Source of the DNA: Christensenella sp. UBA4379
GTDB lineage: Bacteria; Bacillota; Clostridia; Christensenellales; Aristaeellaceae
Assembly (NCBI GenBank): GCA_002391225.1
Contig: DGRV01000029.1
Location: forward strand, 1 to 35,756
DNA: 35,756 bases
Direction: 5' to 3'
In this document: piece by piece, positions 30,222 to 35,756 of the stretch
Layout: every line of letters starts with the position of its first letter
Position numbering within the stretch: position 1 is the stretch's first letter
The notes under the pieces: generated by a model
Seen by the model: the letters and a program-made list of their open reading frames with translations, nothing else
Database searches by the model: none
Told to the model about the DNA's origin: nothing
Program-made: the position numbers and the translations under genes

Positions 30222-31358
30222 ATGAAGTTCATTCACCTGGCCGACCTGCATCTGGGCAAGCGGGTCAACGAGTTTTCCATGCTGGAGGATCAGGAATATA
30301 TCCTGCGGCAGATTCTCGGAATTATCGACGACGAGGGGCCGGACGGCGTGATCATCGCCGGGGACGTCTACGATAAATCGGTGCCGCCGGCGGAAGCGGT
30401 GCGGCTGTTTGACGATTTTCTGGTGCGGCTTTCCGGGCGCGGGCTCCAGGTCTTCGTGATTTCCGGCAACCATGACTCGGCGGACCGCATCGCTTTCGGC
30501 GGCCGGCTGATGGAGCTGAGCGGCATCCACCTGTCCCCGGTGTACGACGGAACGGTCGCTCCGCATGTGCTGGAGGATGGCTTTGGTCCGGTCCATGTGT
30601 GGATGCTGCCCTTCATCAAGCCGGCCCACGCCCGTCTCTGTTTTCCCGAGGAAGAAATACTTTCCTATACGGACGCAATCGGGGCAGCCGTCTCCCATAT
30701 GGCGGTCGATCCCTCCGTGCGGAACGTGCTGATTACACATCAGTTTGTGACCGGCGCGGAGCGGTCCGAATCCGAGGAGATTTCCGTGGGCGGGACGGAC
30801 AACGTGGACGCCTCGGTCTTCGAGGGCTTTGATTACGTGGCCCTGGGCCATCTTCATAAGCCCCAGAACGCCGCTGGGGAGCGGATCCGCTACAGCGGGT
30901 CGCCGCTCAAATACTCCTTTTCGGAAAAGGATCACGAAAAATCCGTCACGGTCGTGGAGCTGAAGGAAAAAGGAAACCTCATCGTCCGCACGGTGAAGCT
31001 GACGCCCCGGCGCGATCTCCGAGAAATCCGGGGCACCTACGACGGGCTGACCCTCAGGGCCAGCTGGGAAAACACGGCCAGGGAGGATTATCTTCACATC
31101 ATCCTGACGGACGAGGAGGACGTGCCGGACGCCGTGGCGAGGCTTCGGACGGTTTACCCCAACCTGATGAAGCTGGATTACGACAATACCCGCACCCGGG
31201 CCTCCGGCAGCCCGGAGAACGCGGAGGAAGAAGGCCGGAAGACGGAAATGGAGCTGTTCGCCGAGCTGTATGAAAAGCAGAACGGCCGGCCGATGACGGA
31301 GGAACAGAGAAAGCTGTCCCTGTCGCTTCTGGAGCGGCTCAAGGAGGAAAACGCATGA
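30222..31358 (+). CDS. sbcD: Exonuclease SbcCD, nuclease subunit SbcD (Mre11-like)
   Basis: 378 residues. The metallophosphoesterase motifs are in order: ADLHLGK (Asp8, His10), GDVYD (Asp48), SGNHDS (Asn83, His84), ITHQF and GHLHKPQ. These bind two Mn ions for ATP-dependent cleavage of DNA ends and hairpins together with SbcC. The C-terminal part (about 260-378) is the SbcD cap and SbcC-binding region. GGAGG stands just before the ATG, and its stop overlaps the sbcC start (ATGA), the usual arrangement. Length is normal. Confidence 0.96.
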   Translation: MKFIHLADLHLGKRVNEFSMLEDQEYILRQILGIIDDEGPDGVIIAGDVYDKSVPPAEAVRLFDDFLVRLSGRGLQVFVISGNHDSADRIAFGGRLMELSGIHLSPVYDGTVAPHVLEDGFGPVHVWMLPFIKPAHARLCFPEEEILSYTDAIGAAVSHMAVDPSVRNVLITHQFVTGAERSESEEISVGGTDNVDASVFEGFDYVALGHLHKPQNAAGERIRYSGSPLKYSFSEKDHEKSVTVVELKEKGNLIVRTVKLTPRRDLREIRGTYDGLTLRASWENTAREDYLHIILTDEEDVPDAVARLRTVYPNLMKLDYDNTRTRASGSPENAEEEGRKTEMELFAELYEKQNGRPMTEEQRKLSLSLLERLKEENA

Positions 31359-34180
31359 GGCCTGTTCATCTGGTGCTGTCCGCCTTCGGTCCTTACGCCG
31401 GGCGGCAGGAGGTCGACCTGGGCCTGCTGGGCAGCCGCGGCCTGTACCTGGTCACCGGGGATACCGGGGCGGGGAAGACCACGATTTTCGACGCGATTAC
31501 CTTCGCCCTGTACGGGGAGGCCAGCGGGAAAAACCGGGAGCCGTCCATGCTGCGCTCTAAATACGCGGACGAGGCGACGCCCACCGAGGTGGAGCTCACC
31601 TTTCTTCACCGGGGCCGGGAATACCGGGTGCGCCGCAATCCTGAATACATGCGGAAAAAAAGCCGGGGCAGCGGCGAAACGAAGCAGGCGGCGGGGGCGG
31701 AGCTCTACCTCCCCGACGGCCGGATTGAGACGAAGACGGCTTTGGTCACCCAGAAGATCACGGAGATCCTGGGCGTCAATAAGGAACAGTTTACCCAGAT
31801 CGCCATGATCGCCCAGGGAGACTTCCTGCGGCTTCTCTTGGCGGACACGAAGGAAAGGCAGGCGCACTTCCGGGAGATCTTCCGCACCGGCATCTGCCAG
31901 GCGTTTCAGGAAAGGCTCAAAGCAGAAGCCGCCACCCTGGACGCGGAACGGGAGGCGCAGGCGCGCGGGGTCCGCCAGTACATCGGCGGGATTCTCTGCG
32001 GGGAAACGGACCCGCTGAGCCTGGAGGTGGAAAAGGCCAGACAGGGCGTGATGCTGACGGCGGAGGTCACGGCCCTGTTGGACAAACTGATTGCGCAGGA
32101 CGAAGCCCGGCTGGAACAGTGCGACGCCTCCCTCCGGGAAACCGAGGAGGGCATCGAGCGCCTGACGGCCGTTCTTTCAAAGGCGGAGGAGAGGCGGCGC
32201 ACCCACGAGGCCCTGACTTTGTCCAACCGGACGCTTTCGGAAAAGCTGCCTGAGGAAAAGGAGCTTGGCCTCCTGGAGCAGGAGGCCAAAGCCCGTCTGC
32301 CTGAGGCGGAGGCCAGGGAAAAACAGGCCGATCAGCTGGAGGCGGAGCTGCCCGTATACAGAGGGCTCGAGGAAGGCTGGGCCGCGTACCGGAAGGCGGA
32401 ACAGGACCTGAAGGAAAAGAATGAGGGACTGATCCAACTGGAAGCGGGGCTCACCGCCCTTCGGGACAGTCTTATAGCCCTGCGCCGGGACCAGCAGGAG
32501 CTTTCCGGGGCGGGAGAACTGAGGGCCCGCCTCCAGCACGAAGCGGAACAGCTGGATAGCAGGGCCAAGGAGGTTTCCGCTTTCCGGGAGGAGCTTCGGA
32601 CGCTGGGGGGGCAGAAACAGGCGTTTTCTCAAATCCAGCGGGACTATCTGGCGGCGGAGGAGGAAGCCGCGGGGAAGAAAGAGCGGGCGGATGCCCTGCG
32701 CAGGGCCTTCAACAGCGGCCAGGCGGGGATCATGGCCCGGGAGCTGAAGGAAGGGGAGCCCTGCCCGGTGTGCGGGTCTACGGTGCACCCCCACAAAGCG
32801 CCGGGTTCGGACGACGTTCCCTCGGAAGCCCAGGTGACCCTGGCGGAAAAGGCCGCCCGGGAAGCCCAGGAGCTTGCCAACGGCCGGAGCCGGAAGGCCG
32901 CCCAGGAGCGGGGCAGGATCTTGGCGGCGGAAGAGGCGGTCTTTGAAAAAGCCGGGCAGATGGTATCCGGATGGGCGGCGCTGGAGGAATTTCTGGCGGA
33001 GCCCTACCGCCAAAGTGGACAGTATGATTCGGACACCCTGGCCCAAGGGGAAGCCCAGCTTTCTCTGTACTGGAAAGAACTGAACGGGCGGCTGGAAGAA
33101 ACCCGGCAGAAGATCCGGACGGAGAACAACAACCTGCGTCGCCGGGAGGTGCTGGACCGGCAGATCCCCGAAAAAGAGGGGGAGGAAGCCGAGACGGAAA
33201 AACGGCTGGGCGAGATGCGGCTGGAGGCCGCCGCGCTTCAGGCTTCTCTGGCCGAGCAGAAAAAACGCCTGGAGGAGCTCAAGGGCAGGCTGCTTTTCCC
33301 CGACCGGAAGACGGCGGAAGAAAAGATCCGGGAGCTCCGGCGTCAGGCGGGGGACATCCGGAACGAAGCGGAGCGGCGGGAACAGCAGCACCGCCTGTGC
33401 TTTGAGGAAATCGTCGGCCTCCAGGCGAAGATCGAGCAGATGGGGGACCTTCTGAAAAACGCGGAAGAAGTGGACGCGGAGGCAAAAACCGCCGAGAAAA
33501 ACGAATATCTGCGGAAGAAGCAGAGCCTCCTGACCCAAAGGCAGGAAACTGCCCACCGCCTTTCGACCAATCAGGCCGCGCGGGACAATATCAGCGCCAC
33601 AGCGGAGAAGATGACGGCCCTGGAAAAGGAGCTGCAGTCCGTCGGGGCCCTGTCCATGACGGCCAACGGCGCCCTCCGTGGAAAAGAGCGGATCACGCTG
33701 GAAACCTACGTCCAGATGGCGTATTTCGACCGCATCCTGCGCCGGGCTAACGTCCATCTGATGCGGATGAGCGGCGGGCAGTACGACCTGAGACGGCGCT
33801 CCGCCGCGGGCGACCTGCGCAGCCAGAGCGGGCTGGAGCTGGACGTGATCGATCATTATAACGGCAGCGTTCGCAGCGTCAAAACCCTGTCCGGGGGCGA
33901 GTCCTTTATCGCCTCCCTGTCTCTGGCCCTGGGCCTGTCCGAGGAAATCCAGGCCGGGGCCGGAGGAATCCGGCTGGATACCATGTTCGTGGACGAGGGC
34001 TTCGGCTCCCTGGATGAGGACACATTGGACCAGGCCATGCGCGCCCTCAAGGGCCTGGCCGAGGGGGACCGGCTGATCGGCATCATCTCCCACGTATCGG
34101 AGCTGCGCCGCCAGATCGACCGCCAGGTCGTCGTCCGCAAGGACAGAAACGGGGGAAGCTCCATCAAAATTGTCATATAA
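31355..34180 (+). CDS. sbcC: Exonuclease SbcCD, ATPase subunit SbcC (Rad50-like)
   Basis: 941 residues of the SMC/Rad50 family. The N-terminal ATPase half has Walker A GDTGAGKTT (about 32-40). Two long coiled coils (about 190-450 and 490-740, rich in Glu/Ala/Leu/Arg) flank the zinc hook Cys470-Pro-Val-Cys473. The C-terminal half has the signature LSGGES and Walker B TMFVDEGFGSLDED. It dimerises through the hook and drives SbcD to process hairpins, cruciforms and blocked ends. It overlaps sbcD by four bases. A palindrome-rich repeat begins right after its stop, notable because SbcCD attacks such structures. Confidence 0.96.
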   Translation: MRPVHLVLSAFGPYAGRQEVDLGLLGSRGLYLVTGDTGAGKTTIFDAITFALYGEASGKNREPSMLRSKYADEATPTEVELTFLHRGREYRVRRNPEYMRKKSRGSGETKQAAGAELYLPDGRIETKTALVTQKITEILGVNKEQFTQIAMIAQGDFLRLLLADTKERQAHFREIFRTGICQAFQERLKAEAATLDAEREAQARGVRQYIGGILCGETDPLSLEVEKARQGVMLTAEVTALLDKLIAQDEARLEQCDASLRETEEGIERLTAVLSKAEERRRTHEALTLSNRTLSEKLPEEKELGLLEQEAKARLPEAEAREKQADQLEAELPVYRGLEEGWAAYRKAEQDLKEKNEGLIQLEAGLTALRDSLIALRRDQQELSGAGELRARLQHEAEQLDSRAKEVSAFREELRTLGGQKQAFSQIQRDYLAAEEEAAGKKERADALRRAFNSGQAGIMARELKEGEPCPVCGSTVHPHKAPGSDDVPSEAQVTLAEKAAREAQELANGRSRKAAQERGRILAAEEAVFEKAGQMVSGWAALEEFLAEPYRQSGQYDSDTLAQGEAQLSLYWKELNGRLEETRQKIRTENNNLRRREVLDRQIPEKEGEEAETEKRLGEMRLEAAALQASLAEQKKRLEELKGRLLFPDRKTAEEKIRELRRQAGDIRNEAERREQQHRLCFEEIVGLQAKIEQMGDLLKNAEEVDAEAKTAEKNEYLRKKQSLLTQRQETAHRLSTNQAARDNISATAEKMTALEKELQSVGALSMTANGALRGKERITLETYVQMAYFDRILRRANVHLMRMSGGQYDLRRRSAAGDLRSQSGLELDVIDHYNGSVRSVKTLSGGESFIASLSLALGLSEEIQAGAGGIRLDTMFVDEGFGSLDEDTLDQAMRALKGLAEGDRLIGIISHVSELRRQIDRQVVVRKDRNGGSSIKIVI

Positions 34181-34189
34181 TGACCGCAA

Positions 34190-34401
34190 GGGGGTCTTGC
34201 GACCCCCCTACGGAACCCCCCGACGGATTTGCCTCTCGCGTCTGCGACGCTCCCGGGCGGCAAATCCGCAAGGAATGCATTTTTGCTCTGCAGAAGTGAA
34301 GAGGTTTTCTCTTCCTAACGATCATTCTGCTGCGCAAAAATGCTCCTCGCGGCGTACATGCCGCCGCTGCGGATTTGAATCAGGGGGAAGAATCCCCCTG
34401 A
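34190..34401 (+). repeat. Modular palindromic repeat, copy A
   Basis: Order from left: hairpin GGGGGTC-TTGC-GACCCCC (34190-34207); CGGATTTGCC (34224-34233) facing GGCAAATCCG (34259-34268) around GCGTC-TGC-GACGC and CCCGGG; GCATTTTTGC (34277-34286) facing GCAAAAATGC (34334-34343); CATGCCGCCGCTGCGGATTT (34357-34376); terminal hairpin TCAGGGGGA-AGAA-TCCCCCTGA (34380-34401). Read in reverse complement it is collinear with copy B at 35597-35751. No gene is seen in 34181-34486. Confidence 0.85.
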
Positions 34402-34486
34402 TCATCCCCTCTGCCAAGCGTCGGATTAGCTATCGAAATGAGGGAACTGAAAAGTTACGATAAGTAATGAGGAAAGGAACATTCAC

Positions 34487-35494
34487 ATGAAAAGAAAACT
34501 GTGTGTTCTGATCGCAGCGATGATGGTCCTCTGCTCGGGGTGTGCGGCGGAGAAGACGGTCTATACCAGCGCTTCCGTCACAGACGCGGAGGTCTCCGTT
34601 GAGGCTTACGCCCGCTTTCAGGAGGCGGGGGAGCTGTCCGTCCTGATCCCCGGCCTTCAGGAAGGCTTCGTGCCCCAGGGGATCACCTACCTTCCCCGGG
34701 ACGACGCTTTCCTGTTCGCCGGCTACAGCGGGGGGAAGGATAACAGCGCCCTGCTGGCCGTCAGCCGGAAGAGTGGGGAGCTGACCCGGCAGGTGAAGCT
34801 GTGCAACGTGGACGGAAGCGCGTATACCGGCCACGCCGGCGGCGTCTGCGCCACGGAGACGGACATCTACGTGTCCAACGCCGGGAAGCTGTTCCGTCTC
34901 TCCCTGGACAAATATGAAGCCCTTCCCGCGGACGCTTCCTGCGCGTTTGAGGAGGAAATCCCCGTGCCGGTCAACGCCTCCTACTGCAGCTATTCGGAGG
35001 GGATCCTCTGGGTGGGGGAATTTCAGTACGCGGGCGATTATCCGACCGACGCCTCCCACCGCGTCAGCACCAAAGACGGGCTCCAGCGGGCCTGGAACTG
35101 TGGGTACCGCATGACTGAAGGGCAGGATTTTTCCGCGCCGGATTACATCCTGTCGATCACCGAGCGGATCCAGGGAATGACCACGCTGAACGGAAAAATC
35201 TATTTGAGCCAGTCCTACGGCCGCAGGAACGATTCCGTCCTTTACCGCTACCCGGACGTGCTCTCTTCTCCGCCCGCCCAGTCGGTCGATTTCAGCGGCC
35301 GGGAGGTTCCTCTCTGGATTCTGGACAGCGCCGTCCGGGAGGACGCCCTCATGTGCCCGCCGATGACCGAGTGCCTGTGCACGGCGGAGGGATCCGTCTA
35401 TGTGTTATTCGAGTCCGCCGCCAAGACCTACATGAACCCCGCCAAACCCTCCGTCCACCCTGTGGACCGGGTGTTCAGGCTGACGGGTTTTTAA
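34487..35494 (+). CDS. Lipoprotein of unknown function, beta-propeller-like
   Basis: 335 residues with a lipoprotein signal: MKRK, hydrophobic core and lipobox LCSGC with Cys19. The mature protein has repeated short strands with turns (GITYLPRDDAFLFAGYSGG, GVCATETDIYVSNAGKLFRLSL, SEGILWVGEFQYAG, GMTTLNGKIYLSQSYG, CTAEGSVYVLFES), spaced like blades of a beta-propeller. It would sit on the outer face of the membrane. No active-site motif is seen. AGGAAAGGAA precedes the ATG. The gene is bracketed by inverted copies A and B of the palindromic repeat. Function unknown. Confidence 0.85.
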   Translation: MKRKLCVLIAAMMVLCSGCAAEKTVYTSASVTDAEVSVEAYARFQEAGELSVLIPGLQEGFVPQGITYLPRDDAFLFAGYSGGKDNSALLAVSRKSGELTRQVKLCNVDGSAYTGHAGGVCATETDIYVSNAGKLFRLSLDKYEALPADASCAFEEEIPVPVNASYCSYSEGILWVGEFQYAGDYPTDASHRVSTKDGLQRAWNCGYRMTEGQDFSAPDYILSITERIQGMTTLNGKIYLSQSYGRRNDSVLYRYPDVLSSPPAQSVDFSGREVPLWILDSAVREDALMCPPMTECLCTAEGSVYVLFESAAKTYMNPAKPSVHPVDRVFRLTGF

Positions 35495-35596
35495 GCTAAC
35501 GGCTTATGCCAAAAAGAATAACAAAATCCAGAGTAAACGCAATCGTGGTATAAGCATCACATGATGCAGATCCATCGGAAACAGATAAGGGGGTTA

Positions 35597-35751
35597 TGAA
35601 GGGGGCTGCGCCCCCTTCAGGGAAATCCGCAGGACCGGCTATGCCGGGCCGAGGAGAATTTTTGCGGAGGTTAGCTTGCCATCCGGGAGCAAAAATTCAT
35701 ACCTTACGGATTTGCCGCCCGGGAAGGCCGTAGGCCTGACAGGCAAATCCG
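35597..35751 (-). repeat. Modular palindromic repeat, copy B (inverted relative to copy A)
   Basis: Order: hairpin TGAAGGGGGC-TGC-GCCCCCTTCA (35597-35619); AAATCCGCAG; a CCGGC/GCCGG hairpin; AGGA; GAATTTTTGC (35656-35665) facing GCAAAAATTC (35689-35698); CGGATTTGCC (35707-35716) facing GGCAAATCCG (35742-35751) around CCCGGG and AGGCC-GTA-GGCCT. It matches the reverse complement of copy A module by module. The stretch 35495-35756 holds no gene. Confidence 0.85.
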
Positions 35752-35756
35752 CCCAG

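Noticed and set aside
32177..34189. 670-codon open frame on the minus strand inside sbcC
   Set aside because: It is antisense to a complete SbcC with all motifs; GC-rich codon bias leaves the opposite strand open. The translation shows no family motif.
34190..34207. G/C hairpin after sbcC as a simple terminator
   Set aside because: No T-run follows, and the hairpin is continuous with the larger repeat element; termination may still occur but is not shown.

Overview
The window looks like chromosome of a fairly GC-rich anaerobic Clostridia (Bacillota), probably a gut or rumen lineage. This is inferred from gene families I associate with that class (DUF4317, DUF1934, DUF6273, long HflX, the GlpA-like/FAD oxidoreductase/DUF1667 trio), from strong AGGAGG-type ribosome sites and from sigma-A-type promoters. 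No rRNA, tRNA, CRISPR array, phage gene or transposase gene was seen.

Layout. 1-1724: the 3' part of an AT-richer secreted multidomain protein ending in a Cys/His amidase-like domain. 1725-2114: a stem-loop, a near-consensus promoter and a structured RNA (6S-like or a leader). 2115-9054 (+): cysteine desulfurase, HflX with an N-terminal JAMM-like domain, two tandem VanY-type D,D-carboxypeptidases, a YprB-like exonuclease, a TPR protein and a GNAT acetyltransferase, closed by a bidirectional terminator. 9100-18244 (-): a GlpA-like dehydrogenase, an FAD oxidoreductase, a DUF1667 protein and a HAD phosphatase; then two paralogous secreted proteins; then an XRE regulator with a degenerate LexA-like domain and an S11 D,D-carboxypeptidase. 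18449-22737 (+): proC, a DUF1934 protein, an unknown protein, an MBL-fold hydrolase, a secreted DUF6273-like protein and an NlpC/P60 protein. 23029-24168: a DUF4317 protein. 24296-30033: an ABC importer operon of unknown substrate (DUF3798-like binding protein, double ATPase, two permeases, small membrane protein) behind a perfect TTGACA/TATAAT promoter and a leader hairpin. 30222-34180: sbcD-sbcC. 34487-35494: a lipoprotein gene.

Two kinds of intergenic repeat stand out. One is a modular palindromic element (about 22738-22916, 34190-34401, 35597-35751) whose hairpin arms differ between copies but stay complementary; two inverted copies bracket the lipoprotein gene. The other is islands of 7-8 base direct repeats (3281-3396, 19253-19340, 25655-25740), two of them with complementary arms.

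Functionally the window is rich in cell-wall enzymes (two M15, one S11, one NlpC/P60, one CHAP-like) beside housekeeping genes. The least understood systems are the importer operon, the HflX-JAMM fusion, the RNA at 1933-2100 and the modular repeat.
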